DNA of 64,000 nt from Jeotgalibacillus sp. R-1-5s-1 (GCF_004405105.1 NZ_SORW01000028.1:186001-250000); one strand, 5' to 3'. Shown: positions 34,507 through 44,056, counted from the stretch's first letter. The notes: generated by a model from the sequence alone, not told the origin. Numbers and translations are program-made.

Positions 34507-35721
34507 TTGAAAAGACCAACAGTGGTTGTTTTAGGAGCAGGATATGGCGGTTTATCCGTTGTCACGAAACTTCAGAAGCTAGTTAATCCGGATGATATGG
34601 ATATCATTCTTGTAAACAAGAATGACTACCATTACGAAACAACATGGTTACACGAAGCATCTGCAGGAACGATGCACCATGATAAAGTACGTTATGACAT
34701 TGATGGTGTTATTAACAAAGGAAAAGTAAACTTTGTAAAAGCAACAGTTGAAAACATTGATACAAAGGCACAAAAGGTTATTACTGACCGCTCTGAAATT
34801 GCGTATGACTACCTTGTAGTAGGCTTAGGATTCGAAGGCGAAACATTCGGCATTCCTGGTCTGAAGGAGCACGCATTCTCTATTGCCAACATTAAGGCAG
34901 CACGTCAGATCCGTGACCACATCGAATATCAATTCTCAACTTACAGCCTTGAAGAAACAAAAGATCCTTCAAGACTGACGATCGTTGTCGGTGGTGCCGG
35001 ATTCACAGGAATCGAGTTCCTTGGCGAACTTGCTGACCGTGTACCTGAGCTTTGTGAAGAATATGATATCGATCCGAAAGCCGTTCGCGTTCTTTGCGTA
35101 GAGGCTGCGCCAATGGTACTGCCAGGCTTTGATAAAGAGCTTGTTGATTACGCTGTTTCTTACCTTGAAAGCAAAGGAATTGAATTCTCAATCGGCACAC
35201 CGGTTGTAGAAGCAACTCCAGAAGGCGTTAAAATCAAAAAAGGCGAAGACACATTCGAAGAGATCAAAGCACAAACAGTTGTTTGGGCAGCGGGTGTCCG
35301 TGGAAACCCAATCATTGAAAAAGCAGGATTTGAAAACATGCGTGCACGGATCAAGGTTGATGCAGACCTTCGTGCCCCAGGTCACAACAATGTATTCATC
35401 GTTGGAGACTGCGCACTTATGATCAACCCTGAGAATGACCGTCCATACCCACCAACTGCACAAATTGCGATGCAACAAGGTGCTCACACAGCACACAACC
35501 TTGTCGCATTAGCAAAAGGTGACGAGCTTGAGCCATTCTCTCCAGACCTTAAAGGAACAGTATGTTCTCTTGGTGAAAAGGAAGCAATCGGTGAAGTATT
35601 CGGCCGCAAGATCACAGGTAAACAGGCTGCATTCATGAAAAAGGTCATCGATAACCGTGCCCTTTACATCATTGGCGGACCTGGACTTGTATTCAAAAAA
35701 GGTAAACTTAACGTACTATAA
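34507..35721 (+). CDS. yumB: Type II NADH dehydrogenase-like protein YumB
   Basis: This 404-residue NDH-2 family protein has [17 protein letters not shown], a second site [17 protein letters not shown] near residue 160 and [10 protein letters not shown] near residue 298, with a hydrophobic C-terminus. It passes electrons from NADH to the quinone pool without pumping protons. TTG 34507, giving [12 protein letters not shown], fits homologues best. GTG 34492 and GTG 34498 are alternatives, since AAGGTGG (34489-34495) is 11 bases from the TTG. A Rex-like site lies upstream. Confidence 0.9.
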   Translation: MKRPTVVVLGAGYGGLSVVTKLQKLVNPDDMDIILVNKNDYHYETTWLHEASAGTMHHDKVRYDIDGVINKGKVNFVKATVENIDTKAQKVITDRSEIAYDYLVVGLGFEGETFGIPGLKEHAFSIANIKAARQIRDHIEYQFSTYSLEETKDPSRLTIVVGGAGFTGIEFLGELADRVPELCEEYDIDPKAVRVLCVEAAPMVLPGFDKELVDYAVSYLESKGIEFSIGTPVVEATPEGVKIKKGEDTFEEIKAQTVVWAAGVRGNPIIEKAGFENMRARIKVDADLRAPGHNNVFIVGDCALMINPENDRPYPPTAQIAMQQGAHTAHNLVALAKGDELEPFSPDLKGTVCSLGEKEAIGEVFGRKITGKQAAFMKKVIDNRALYIIGGPGLVFKKGKLNVL

Positions 35722-35732
35722 TGTATAGAGCA

Positions 35733-35765
35733 AACAGGGACAGCCAATCGGTTGTCCCTGTTTTT
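35733..35765 (+). terminator. Terminator after yumB
   Basis: AACAGGGACA and TGTCCCTGTT pair, with a T-tract that leads directly into the first repeat core of array D2. Confidence 0.9.
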
Positions 35766-35977
35766 GTCGATCGGACAGAAAGATTTGTCGATAGAGGCTT
35801 TGTTATTGTCGATAGAGGCTTTGTTATTGTTGATAGCAGGTTTGAATCTGTTGATCACTTTTACAAATGCGTCTCTGATGTCGATAGCCTGACGAGAAAT
35901 GTTGATAGGAGCGGTGAAAATGTGAATAGCGGCCGTGTTCCTGTTTCTGTCGATAGAGGCAATCTTTCCGTCGATAC
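35766..35977 (+). repeat. 21-bp periodic array D2
   Basis: GTYGAT(A/C) cores start at 35766, 35787, 35808, 35829 and 35850, with a degenerate sixth at 35871. Further cores lie at 35880, 35901 and 35922 (GTGAATAG), then 35949 and 35970. Spacing is exactly 21 bp within blocks, and the jumps between blocks are 30 and 27 bp. It begins one base after the terminator T-tract of yumB. Open frames across it are heptad-like and I treat them as by-products. Confidence 0.85.
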
Positions 35978-36092
35978 GTCACTCCACCACCAGCTTACAT
36001 ATTCCTCTTCCACAAAAAACATTCTGTAATCCCGATTGAAATTCAACTCAAACCATGTAAGATTGATTGTATGACAAATTCATCTTATAAAG

Positions 36093-36155
36093 AGGACTGG
36101 ACACACCCCGAGACTCCTGTGGCGGAAAGCGCAGGGTGAGCCCGGTCCGGCTTCA
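36093..36155 (-). repeat. Short P element remnant
   Basis: GAGACTCCTGTGGCGGAAAG, GGGTGAGCC and a CCGGTCCGG stretch resemble P elements in reverse orientation, but most of the inner hairpin is missing. It lies just upstream of the Nudix gene. Confidence 0.55.
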
Positions 36156-36180
36156 CCTATAGTAAAAGAGGAGGATCCCC

Positions 36181-36663
36181 ATGAAAAGAGGCAACGTATG
36201 GCTCGGCGCAGCCGGACTCATCGAAAACAGCAAAGGCGAATGGCTCGTCGTCAAAAAGAAATACGGCGGATTAAAAGGAAAATGGTCTATCCCCGCAGGT
36301 TTCGTGGACCAGGGCGAAACCGCTGATCAGGCTGCCGTGAGGGAAGTTAGAGAAGAAACGGGCATCATCGCCGACGTGATCAAGGTTGGCGGCTTCCGGA
36401 GCGGTGTACTGAAAGAAACGATCAGTGATAACATGATCATCTTCATCATGAAAGCCCGTGATGAAAACCAGCCATTGCAGGTCCCGGCTGAAGAAATCGA
36501 GGAAGCAGCCTGGATCCCTAAAAAAGATCTCAGACATCACCCGGATGTTTCTTCCATGATTCCCGTCATGATTGATCATGAAGAAGCAGCTACACTCGAA
36601 ATCAACCGCAACTCCGATCCTGGAGCGCAATTCGGCTATACGACGTACCATTTGTTTTTCTGA
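36181..36663 (+). CDS. Nudix hydrolase
   Basis: This 160-residue protein has a complete Nudix box, GFVDQGETADQAAVREVREETGI (residues 40-62), with all catalytic glutamates. Nudix enzymes cleave nucleoside diphosphates linked to another moiety; the substrate cannot be read from the sequence. AAAGAGGAGGATCCCC precedes the ATG. It is an isolated gene with a P remnant upstream. The 315 bp after it hold only AT-rich sequence before yuiA. Confidence 0.9.
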   Translation: MKRGNVWLGAAGLIENSKGEWLVVKKKYGGLKGKWSIPAGFVDQGETADQAAVREVREETGIIADVIKVGGFRSGVLKETISDNMIIFIMKARDENQPLQVPAEEIEEAAWIPKKDLRHHPDVSSMIPVMIDHEEAATLEINRNSDPGAQFGYTTYHLFF

Positions 36664-36978
36664 TACTTATTCAAACGTGTGAAAGCTTATCCGTTACATA
36701 GGAAACTTTTCCAATATTTATTTTACATTTGATTAGGATATTAGCAGGAAGCGCATCCCGCATAACAGATCAGCAATTTATGAACGACTATTGACAATAA
36801 ATGTGAACATTTCATGAAATTTATACAACCTTCTAAATTTTCTGATAATTAAAGAAAATAGGCGTTAGGGGGTTATGTATTCGCTTACATGGTCATTTTT
36901 CGCTGATTTTGCTCCTTTTCAGCCGTTAACAGCCCATGCTATAGTACTCTCAATACAACACAAGAGAGGGTGCTTCCC

Positions 36979-37092
36979 ATGAAAAAACGTTCAAATAAAA
37001 CGTGCGACTACTGTTCAGGTCAAGGTTACTTTCAGCTTCGTCTAGGCGGATCTGAAACATGCCCGAACTGTGGCGGCAACGGTAAAAAATAA
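36979..37092 (+). CDS. yuiA: Small zinc-finger-like protein YuiA
   Basis: This 37-residue protein has two DnaJ-type half motifs, CDYCSGQG (Cys9, Cys12) and CPNCGGNG (Cys28, Cys31), which together can bind one zinc. GAGAGGGTG precedes the ATG, and the gene has its own terminator. Position between yumB and yuiB matches B. subtilis. The function is unknown. Confidence 0.85.
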   Translation: MKKRSNKTCDYCSGQGYFQLRLGGSETCPNCGGNGKK

Positions 37093-37128
37093 AGAAAAGT
37101 GGATGCAGAGCGCATCCACTTTTTATTT
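37093..37128 (+). terminator. Terminator after yuiA
   Basis: AAGTGGATGC and GCATCCACTT form a 10-bp perfect stem with a T-tract. Confidence 0.93.
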
Positions 37129-37285
37129 TGACTCTGGGTTCTAAAACATAATTGAATTTTTTTAATATAACATATTAGTCAAAGTACGCTTGATTTGTGT
37201 CATCTAATCGAACCTTCCACTTGCAGCATTGCACCGGTGTAGGAAATAAGGTACACTGTTTTAGTGAATGTGGAGGTGTCTCTTT

Positions 37286-37612
37286 TTGGAATCATTTGGA
37301 TTGGCTGAATTGTTAATTTCAATGCTGTTGTTTCTTATCCTGTTCTTTGGGATTGGATTTCTTTTAAATATGCTTCTGCGCATGACCTGGATCATGGCAG
37401 TGATTTATCCGGTTATTACGATTTTAATTGTCGATGAGGTTCGCTTTATCGAATATTTTCGTGCGCCCGGAGAATCTTTTACGGCACTTGGTGACCGATT
37501 TACCTCGCTGGCAGCAGCGGACATTTTAATATTATCAAGCGGTATGGCTGGAGCGATCATTGCAGGACTTGTGATGATGTGGCTTCGTAAGCAGGGTTAC
37601 CGAATGTTCTAA
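37286..37612 (+). CDS. yuiB: Membrane protein YuiB
   Basis: This 108-residue protein has three predicted membrane helices: LAELLISMLLFLILFFGIGF, ITILIVDEV-adjacent residues, and GMAGAIIAGLVMMWL near the C-terminus. Function unknown. TTG 37286 is selected because GGAGGTG lies seven bases upstream; ATG 37268 overlaps that site. A terminator (AAAGCTCC...GGAGCTTTTTT, 37613-37642) follows. Confidence 0.82.
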   Translation: MESFGLAELLISMLLFLILFFGIGFLLNMLLRMTWIMAVIYPVITILIVDEVRFIEYFRAPGESFTALGDRFTSLAAADILILSSGMAGAIIAGLVMMWLRKQGYRMF

Positions 37613-37781
37613 AAGCTCCCCGGGATACGAGGAGCTTTTTTAATTGTCAGTCAATTTGGATTTTTTCGTGAGAGCTCACTTCTGTCAGATCTTTTTCCAG
37701 GCATATATCATGTTTCCAAAAAATAAAATGATTAAAGTATGGAATCGTGGGGAAAAGGACACATTGGAAGGAGTGGAAGTA

Positions 37782-38444
37782 GTGAAAGTTAATATAAATC
37801 TGTTTAGAAGTGCTGCTTTTGTATTATTTGCAGGGGTGATCTCCTTGTTTTTTGTGAATGATACAAAGGCAGCCTATGAATCTTCCTGGAGTATTGAACC
37901 TCCGGAATATATTGCAGAGGCACAGCTGCCGCTTGTTGAGGATCTGCGTCTTTTGGAAAACCGGACATTATCGCTGGAATCAAAAAGGCTCGTTCAGGAT
38001 GATACAGCTTCAACATTTATCGCATCAAGGCTGGCTTCATCAGAAGATAAGGTCATTCCAAGACATGTAAAGGACAACCCTAAAAAGGTTGTTACAGCAA
38101 CGGGATATACAGCTGGTGAGGAATCTACCGGTAAAAATCCCGGAGATCCCCTTTATGGCATTACGTTTTCAGGTGTTGAGGTAACACGTGATCATTATTC
38201 TACCATTGCAGCCGATCCGAAAGTGTTCCCGATCGGATCGATTTTATATATTCCCGGTTATGGCTATGGTGTAGTGGCAGATACGGGAAGTGCTATTAAG
38301 GGTAATATCATTGACCTTTATTATGACACTGTGGATGAAGTGTTTAATGAATGGGGTAAGCAGAAGGTTGAAGTTTATGTATTGAAGGAAGGCGACGGAA
38401 CCTTTACCGAAGAAGAACTTCATAAATTAAATCAGGGTGCCTGA
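37782..38444 (+). CDS. yuiC: 3D-domain cell-wall protein YuiC
   Basis: This 220-residue exported protein has an N-terminal hydrophobic signal (about residues 9-27, [15 protein letters not shown]) and a C-terminal 3D domain with the conserved aspartates in [29 protein letters not shown]. 3D domains are related to the MltA/resuscitation-factor fold, and YuiC in B. subtilis is a stationary-phase muralytic enzyme. GTG 37782 follows GGAAGGAG; the longer frame from 37644 is rejected. Confidence 0.87.
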   Translation: MKVNINLFRSAAFVLFAGVISLFFVNDTKAAYESSWSIEPPEYIAEAQLPLVEDLRLLENRTLSLESKRLVQDDTASTFIASRLASSEDKVIPRHVKDNPKKVVTATGYTAGEESTGKNPGDPLYGITFSGVEVTRDHYSTIAADPKVFPIGSILYIPGYGYGVVADTGSAIKGNIIDLYYDTVDEVFNEWGKQKVEVYVLKEGDGTFTEEELHKLNQGA

Positions 38445-38447
38445 CTG

Positions 38448-38492
38448 AAAAGAGCCGGAAACCGTTCAAATATTGAACGGTTTCCGGCTCTT
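38448..38492 (+). terminator. Bidirectional terminator between yuiC and the BtuF-like gene
   Basis: AAGAGCCGGAAACCGTTCAA pairs perfectly with its complement across an ATA loop, a 20-bp stem. Confidence 0.95.
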
Positions 38493-38499
38493 ATATTTA

Positions 38500-39297
38500 T
38501 TAAAAAGGAGATTCAAGATGATTGTAGGCGTCAGGGTGTAACAGCTTACCCAGCCTGATTAAACCTTTTATCAAACGTGGTGATGGCCGGCAATATAATT
38601 CTTCTTCAAGAATATGAATGCGGTTCTCTCTTACGGCATCCAACTCTGATGAACCGGGGCGTTTTTTGACAACAGCAGGATTTACACGGCTGATTTGAAC
38701 GCCTACCCAAGCCAGACAGATATGGTCGGGCTTTCGATTACACACGTCATTCCAATCGGTCTGCACACTTGCCAGTTCCACATCCCGAAAGACATTCGTG
38801 GCACCTGCCAGCTCACTGATCTCGGTCAGCCAGTTGACGCTGCCTGGTGTGAAAATCGGATTTGGCCACCACTCCCAATAAATTGAGGGCGTTTCAGTAA
38901 GCTGTGCGCTGATCCTCTTACATTCGGTTAACACATCTTCTATATCCTGACACACCTTCCTTGCATGATCCTCTACTCCGGTCAGCTTGCCAAGTGTCAG
39001 AAGGTCTTCTTTAATATCAGCTATGCTCTGAGGGTTGAAAATCGTATGGGGAATCCCCCTGCGATCAAGTTCCTCAATATTCTTTTCCATTCCCGGAACA
39101 CTCAGCGAAGATAATACGAGATCAGGCTGAAGCGATTCTACCAGATCGATATTGATAGACAGATCAGGTCCGAGCTTTGTGAGATTTTGAACCGATTCAG
39201 GAAAATCAGAATAGTCATCGACTGCGATTAATGATTCTGTCAGTCCAAGTGCCTCCACAAGCTCAGTATTACTCGGACAAAGTGAAACGATTTTCAT
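38500..39297 (-). CDS. BtuF-like periplasmic-binding-fold protein without signal peptide
   Basis: This 265-residue protein has the cobalamin/iron-siderophore binding fold (PF01497): MKIVSLCPSNTELVEALGL, DLSINIDLVESLQPDLVLSS and AGATNVFRD. It starts directly with the first beta strand, so there is no signal peptide or lipobox, and no permease or ATPase is adjacent. It is therefore probably cytoplasmic, perhaps binding a corrinoid or related ligand. It ends at a terminator shared with yuiC and is followed upstream by yuiD at 18 bp. Confidence 0.8.
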   Translation of the reverse strand: MKIVSLCPSNTELVEALGLTESLIAVDDYSDFPESVQNLTKLGPDLSINIDLVESLQPDLVLSSLSVPGMEKNIEELDRRGIPHTIFNPQSIADIKEDLLTLGKLTGVEDHARKVCQDIEDVLTECKRISAQLTETPSIYWEWWPNPIFTPGSVNWLTEISELAGATNVFRDVELASVQTDWNDVCNRKPDHICLAWVGVQISRVNPAVVKKRPGSSELDAVRENRIHILEEELYCRPSPRLIKGLIRLGKLLHPDAYNHLESPF

Positions 39298-39315
39298 GTG
39301 CCAGGCACGTCCTTT

Positions 39316-39795
39316 TTACAGTGATAATAAATAGTGAAGAAGCAGTGTCAGGAGAATTCCCGTTAAACCCCCGAAGAAAACCTCTATCGGCTTATGTCCA
39401 AGAAGTGTTTTTAATTCTTTTCTCTTTTCCTCTTCATCTTTTTTCTGCCAGCCTTTTGCCTCTGATACGAGCTTGTTGAAATCTCTCATCAGTTGGTTAA
39501 TCACGGCTGCCTGCTCTCCAGCCTGAAAGCGCACACCGGTTGCATCAAACATCGTGATAATTGCAAAAACAGTGGCCAGGGCGAAAACAGGTGAAGCAAG
39601 ACCTGATTCAAGTGCAATTCCAGTCGCAAGTGCGGTAACGGCAGCAGAGTGAGAGCTCGGCATACCGCCAGTTGATGTGACAAGTGACCAGTCCACCTTG
39701 CGTGAAGCAATGAATTGGATCGGCACCTTGACGACCTGGGCAAATAAAATAGCGAATAAGGATGCCCAGAGGGGGAAGTTAGTGAAGATTTCCAT
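39316..39795 (-). CDS. yuiD: YuiD, divergent PAP2-family membrane protein
   Basis: This 159-residue protein has the signature STGGMPSSHSAAVTALATG near residue 45 (divergent acid phosphatase/VanZ-related PAP2) and about four hydrophobic helices. MFDATGVRFQAGEQA is conserved. ATG 39795 gives an N-terminus matching homologues (M-x-x-x-TNFPL). ATG 39807 is possible but abuts AGAGGA. It may act on a lipid phosphate; the substrate is unknown. It is divergent from pepA. Confidence 0.85.
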   Translation of the reverse strand: MEIFTNFPLWASLFAILFAQVVKVPIQFIASRKVDWSLVTSTGGMPSSHSAAVTALATGIALESGLASPVFALATVFAIITMFDATGVRFQAGEQAAVINQLMRDFNKLVSEAKGWQKKDEEEKRKELKTLLGHKPIEVFFGGLTGILLTLLLHYLLSL

Positions 39796-39940
39796 GAAGT
39801 GTTTCATTCCTCTCTAGCGGCCGGAATCGACAGTTTTGTTGAAATTATAACATATTTTAAAGACTTGCCGGACAATGGTTCACACGTTATTCGAAATAAA
39901 CAGATATTTAACGTATACTTAACAATGGAGGTGTTTTTTA

Positions 39941-41449
39941 ATGAAATGGACAATACATAATACAGATGATGTTTTAAACACAAAGCACGATTACATGCTG
40001 ACTGCGGTCTGGAACCGCCCGACGGTTGAGGGATTTACAAAAGAGCTTGATGAGGCTCTTGAAGGTAAATTAACTGACCTTATTAAAGAAGGGGACATCG
40101 AGACAAAAAAGAAAGTTGTTTCTTTTCTCCCGACACTTGGATCGCTTGAATCCAAACGGGTTGTGTTTTTAGGTCTTGGTAAAGAAAACAAGCTGACGTT
40201 TGATTTATTACGGGAAGCGTTTGGATCACTTGCGAAAGAGCTGAAAAAGAAAAAGGTCAATACGCTTGCGATCGCGCTTGATTCATTTACAACGGATGAA
40301 GTGGATGCTACGGATGCAGCCCAGGCTTTATCAGAAGGTCTGATCCTTGGTGGATATGAGTTTGAAGGATATAAAAAGAAGCCAAATGTAGCGGATGTAA
40401 GGCTTGAAAATATCACGATTTATTCAAATCACGATGATCAGGAATTACAGGCGGCGCTTGAAGTCGGAGAAGCAATGGCAATCGGGACAAACGAAGCCCG
40501 TACACTTGTCAATATGCCGTCCAATCTATTAACCGCAGTCAAAATGGCGGAGTACGCACAGGAGCTTGCGGACCGCCACGGCTTTGAGGCTGAGATTCTT
40601 GGCAAAGAGGAAATTGAATCACTCGGAATGGGTGCGCTTTTAGCGGTGAATCAGGGCTCTGAAATCCCGCCGAGAATGATCGTCCTGAAGCATAAAGGAA
40701 AAGAAGAGTGGAAGGACGTACTTGCCCTTGTGGGAAAAGGAATTACGTTTGATACAGGCGGCTATTCGATTAAGCCGAAGGATGGCATTGTCGGAATGAA
40801 GGCGGATATGGGTGGAGCGGCAGCCGTACTTGGTGCAATGGAGATCATTGGCCGCCTGCAGCCGGAACAGAACGTTATGGCAGTGATTGCTGCAACGGAT
40901 AACATGGTCAGCCATACCGCATTCAAACCGGATGATGTCATTACGTCCCTCAGCGGAAAAACGATCGAAATTCTGAATACAGACGCTGAAGGCAGGCTTG
41001 TTCTTGCAGATGCCGTCACGTATGCAAAACAGCATGGTGCTGATTATCTCGTTGATGTTGCGACCCTTACAGGCGGTGTTATCGTAGCGCTTGGGCTTGA
41101 TAAGACAGGGGCACTGACCAATAATGAGCCTTTCTTTGAAAAGGTGCTGGAAGCGTCTGCCGAGGCGGGAGAGTTTATCTGGCAGCTGCCGTACACTGAA
41201 GGAGATCGCAAGCGTGTTCGCAACAGTCCGGTCGCTGATCTGAATAATTCACCAGGCCGTGATGGGCATGCGCTGTTTGCCGGTGCATTTATCGGGGAGT
41301 TCACGGAAGGAACACCATGGGTTCACCTTGATATCGCGGGAACAGCAACAACGAAGGCACCGCATTCGTTAGGACCGGCCGGGGCAACGGGTGTCATGGC
41401 CAGAACGCTGGCATTACTGACAGAGCAGTTTTTATTAGAAGACGAATAA
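39941..41449 (+). CDS. pepA: Leucyl aminopeptidase (M17) PepA
   Basis: This 502-residue cytosolic aminopeptidase has the M17 signature NTDAEGRL at 346-353, [15 protein letters not shown] near residues 265-280 (metal ligands Lys266 and Asp271) and an N-terminal macro-like domain. It forms hexamers and removes N-terminal residues, notably Leu, using two metals. AATGGAGGTG precedes the ATG. B. subtilis equivalent: yuiE. Confidence 0.95.
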   Translation: MKWTIHNTDDVLNTKHDYMLTAVWNRPTVEGFTKELDEALEGKLTDLIKEGDIETKKKVVSFLPTLGSLESKRVVFLGLGKENKLTFDLLREAFGSLAKELKKKKVNTLAIALDSFTTDEVDATDAAQALSEGLILGGYEFEGYKKKPNVADVRLENITIYSNHDDQELQAALEVGEAMAIGTNEARTLVNMPSNLLTAVKMAEYAQELADRHGFEAEILGKEEIESLGMGALLAVNQGSEIPPRMIVLKHKGKEEWKDVLALVGKGITFDTGGYSIKPKDGIVGMKADMGGAAAVLGAMEIIGRLQPEQNVMAVIAATDNMVSHTAFKPDDVITSLSGKTIEILNTDAEGRLVLADAVTYAKQHGADYLVDVATLTGGVIVALGLDKTGALTNNEPFFEKVLEASAEAGEFIWQLPYTEGDRKRVRNSPVADLNNSPGRDGHALFAGAFIGEFTEGTPWVHLDIAGTATTKAPHSLGPAGATGVMARTLALLTEQFLLEDE

Positions 41450-41455
41450 TCATGT

Positions 41456-41498
41456 TAAAAAGCCGGGACACATTTTTGTGTTCCGGTTTTTTTAATAT
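41456..41498 (+). terminator. Terminator after pepA
   Basis: AAAAGCCGGGACACA and TGTGTTCCGGTTTT pair nearly perfectly around TTTT. Confidence 0.9.
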
Positions 41499-41565
41499 GG
41501 TGAATAGTATGCGTATAGGTCCATTCTTTAAAATTTTCACGCAAATTAGACTTTCTGTTGAAGCG

Positions 41566-41594
41566 TTGACAGATAAACCTTGAGTTGGTATGGT
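41566..41594 (+). promoter_or_regulatory. Promoter of yuiF
   Basis: TTGACA (41566-41571) and TATGGT (41589-41594), 17-bp spacer, about 70 bp before the start codon. No leader riboswitch is recognised. Confidence 0.65.
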
Positions 41595-41663
41595 TTTAAA
41601 GGTATTTTAATACGTTACCTGTTTAGCAGAATAAAGAACTTATTGTTAGAGGAGATTTTATAC

Positions 41664-42986
41664 ATGAATGCTGTTATTATAGCGGTTTTAGTTATGCTTA
41701 TTTTAAGTCTCCTTCGTGTAAATGTAGTAATTGCGCTGATTGCCGGTGCGGCAGTCGGGGGTCTTGCAGGCGGTTTATCTGTTGAAGAGACAGTTGCTGT
41801 ATTTTCTGAAGGAGTGGGCGATGGTGCGAACCTTGCGTTAAGTTATGCATTGCTTGGAGGTTTTGCTGTCGCAATTTCTTATACAGGCTTACCTAAGCTG
41901 ATGGTTGATAAAATTATTAAACTAGTCAGCAGAAAAGGAGAAGCAAGGGAACAGGTACTGCCAAGGGTACTCATTATTCTCTCTATTTTGTTTATCTCCT
42001 GTATTTCTCAAAATGCTGTGCCCGTGCATATTGCATTTATTCCTATATTAATTCCGCCATTATTGCTGGTGATGAACGAGTTAGGCATTGATCGTCGATT
42101 AATTGCTACCGTTATTACATTTGGTTTAACGGCCCCCTATATATTATTGCCGTATGGCTTTGGAATCCTTTTTCATGATTATATTGCTACCAACATGGAA
42201 TTGAGCGGACTTGCTATTAGTATGAGTGATATTCCTGTTGCGATGCTGATTCCGACTGCTGGAATGGTGCTTGGTCTGCTGATCGCAATCTTTTTCAGCT
42301 ACCGGAAGCCCCGTGAGTATCGTAACCGCAAAATCACAGCATCTGATGAAATGTCAGATAAGGTGATTTCTACAAAAGATCTAATTGTCACGATCATTGC
42401 AATTATTGCAGCACTTGTGATTCAATCCATCTTCCAGTCTATGGTCTTTAGCGCAGTGGTCGGTCTTGTGATCCTGTTTATCTCGGGAACAGTTAAATTA
42501 TCTGATCAGGATCAGCTGATGATCGATGGAATGAAGATGATGGCTTTTATTGGGTTTGTCATGATCTCGGCCAACGGTTTTGCCGGAGTGATTGGTGAAA
42601 CAGGAGCGGTTGACAGTCTCGTTAACAGTACATCTGATCTGATTGGTGACAATAAGGCGCTGGCTGCGCTATTAATGCTGATTGTGGGGCTTGTCGTTAC
42701 GATGGGGATTGGATCCTCATTTGCGACCGTTCCGATTATTGCAGTCCTGTTTGTTCCGCTGTCACTGGAGCTTGGATTTAGTCCTCTTGCTACGATTGCT
42801 TTGATCGGAACAGCTGGTGCGCTTGGTGATGCGGGATCACCGGCATCAGACAGTACGCTTGGACCTACAGCAGGTTTAAATGCGGATGGTCAACACAATC
42901 ATATTTGGGATACGTGTGTTCCAACCTTTATCCATTACAACATTCCGCTGATTATATTCGGCTGGATTGCAGCAATGGTATTATAA
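41664..42986 (+). CDS. yuiF: Na+/H+ antiporter-family permease YuiF
   Basis: This 440-residue polytopic membrane protein of the NhaC-related permease group has ISYTGLPKLMVDK, SQNAVPVHIAFIPILIPPLL, MGIGSSFATVPIIAVLFVPL and late GTAGALGDAGSPASDSTLGPT. It probably transports an amino or organic acid or exchanges Na+; the substrate is not known. ATG 41664 follows AGAGGAG; the ORF upstream extension is rejected. A weak terminator (about 42990-43026) follows. Confidence 0.87.
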   Translation: MNAVIIAVLVMLILSLLRVNVVIALIAGAAVGGLAGGLSVEETVAVFSEGVGDGANLALSYALLGGFAVAISYTGLPKLMVDKIIKLVSRKGEAREQVLPRVLIILSILFISCISQNAVPVHIAFIPILIPPLLLVMNELGIDRRLIATVITFGLTAPYILLPYGFGILFHDYIATNMELSGLAISMSDIPVAMLIPTAGMVLGLLIAIFFSYRKPREYRNRKITASDEMSDKVISTKDLIVTIIAIIAALVIQSIFQSMVFSAVVGLVILFISGTVKLSDQDQLMIDGMKMMAFIGFVMISANGFAGVIGETGAVDSLVNSTSDLIGDNKALAALLMLIVGLVVTMGIGSSFATVPIIAVLFVPLSLELGFSPLATIALIGTAGALGDAGSPASDSTLGPTAGLNADGQHNHIWDTCVPTFIHYNIPLIIFGWIAAMVL

Positions 42987-43115
42987 AAACAAGCGGCTTC
43001 CTGGAGGATCAGGGAGCCGTTTTTATGTGGAGAAACCTGATGTTATGAATACTCATTCATATTTTTCTTGCACCATTTACAAAAATACGTCACGATAAGA
43101 TCAGGGGGCGATGAA

Positions 43116-43514
43116 ATGGATCAGAACAATTGGACACAGCATACGCTGATGGACGCTTTAGGGATCGAAATGAAGGAAGTTGGAAAGGGCAAAGTCATTG
43201 CAGAAATGCCGGTAGATGGAAGAACACATCAGCCTTTTGGATTTTTACATGGAGGCGCCTCTGTCGCGCTTGCTGAAACAGTAGCGAGTGTCGGCTCAGC
43301 TGCACTTGTCGATCTTGAACATAACCATTGCTTTGGTCTCGAGATCAATGCCAATCATATTAAAGCAAAACGGGATGGCGTGGTTACGGCGATTGCAGAG
43401 GTCATACATAGCGGAAAATCAACAATGGTCTGGAATATCAGAATTGTTGATGAGGAGGAAGATCTGATCTGTATTTCCAGGTGTACAGTTGCAGTTGTGC
43501 CAAAAAAGAAGTAA
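43116..43514 (+). CDS. yuxO: Hotdog-fold thioesterase YuxO
   Basis: This 132-residue PaaI-type hotdog thioesterase has the motif FGFLHGGASVALAETVAS near residue 45 containing the catalytic acid (Glu). Closest characterised functions are 1,4-dihydroxy-2-naphthoyl-CoA hydrolases of menaquinone synthesis. ATG 43116 follows AGGGGGCGATGA. In B. subtilis yuxO also lies next to the mrp cluster. Confidence 0.85.
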   Translation: MDQNNWTQHTLMDALGIEMKEVGKGKVIAEMPVDGRTHQPFGFLHGGASVALAETVASVGSAALVDLEHNHCFGLEINANHIKAKRDGVVTAIAEVIHSGKSTMVWNIRIVDEEEDLICISRCTVAVVPKKK

Positions 43515-43522
43515 CGTTTACT

Positions 43523-43559
43523 TTTTCTGTTTAGTGGAAAATATCCACTAAACAGAAAA
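43523..43559 (+). other. Perfect 16-bp inverted repeat before the YdaT-like gene
   Basis: TTTTCTGTTTAGTGGA (43523-43538) and TCCACTAAACAGAAAA (43544-43559) flank an AAATA loop. No T-tract follows on either strand beyond the arms. The ribosome binding site AAGGTGGTG begins at its 3' edge. It could stop yuxO transcription, affect translation downstream, or bind a regulator. Confidence 0.7.
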
Positions 43560-43574
43560 GGTGGTGCTCGATTA

Positions 43575-43940
43575 ATGCCATGGAATAAAAACGATTATCC
43601 TGATTCGTGGAAAAATCTTGAGCCGGCTGTGCGCAACAAGGCCATCGAGATTGGAAATGCGCTCGTTGAAGAAGAGGGATATGAAGAGGGCCGTGCCATT
43701 GCCATTGCAACAGATCGTGCAAAAAAATCCATTCAGAATGATGACCAGGAAACGTATGAGCTCAGGCCGCATGATGATGGATGGCAGCTGATCAAAAAGG
43801 GGTCTCATAAAGCGATTTATACGGAAGAAACAAAGGCTGCGCTTGAAGACAAAGCCAAATCTTATGTGACAGAGCATAATGGTATACTCAAAGTATTTAA
43901 GGCGGATGAATCCGTTGAACAGACATTATATAAAGTATAA
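43575..43940 (+). CDS. YdaT-like protein with DUF2188 domain
   Basis: This 121-residue soluble protein has an N-terminal half starting MPWNKNDYPDSWKNLEPAVR and containing EGYEEGRAIAIATDRAKK, as in ChaB/YdaT-type proteins. The C-terminal half is a DUF2188 domain (LRPHDDGWQLIKKGSHKAIYTEET). YdaT belongs to the general stress group in B. subtilis; no biochemical role is known. Its natural terminator is split by the IS element. Confidence 0.8.
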   Translation: MPWNKNDYPDSWKNLEPAVRNKAIEIGNALVEEEGYEEGRAIAIATDRAKKSIQNDDQETYELRPHDDGWQLIKKGSHKAIYTEETKAALEDKAKSYVTEHNGILKVFKADESVEQTLYKV

Positions 43941-44056
43941 AAAAACATCCCGGGAGCGTGAACTATACCCCAGATAACGGACACTGATAAAAAAGTGCCC
44001 CTATCTGGGGTTTTTTGTGTTTCAATAGATTTAATCATTGGGGGCGGAGGATATAC

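Noticed and set aside
35721-36029. Heptad-repeat protein ORF across array D2 (VDRGFVI-type repeats)
   Set aside because: A 21-bp period always gives repeated heptapeptides in any open frame on both strands. There is no ribosome binding site, and sister arrays include 20-bp steps and stop codons in the same relation. Kept only as an alternative to test.
36791-36825. Second Rex-like site (ATGTGAACATTTCATGAA)
   Set aside because: The half sites do not have the required spacing and the right half deviates from TTCACAA.
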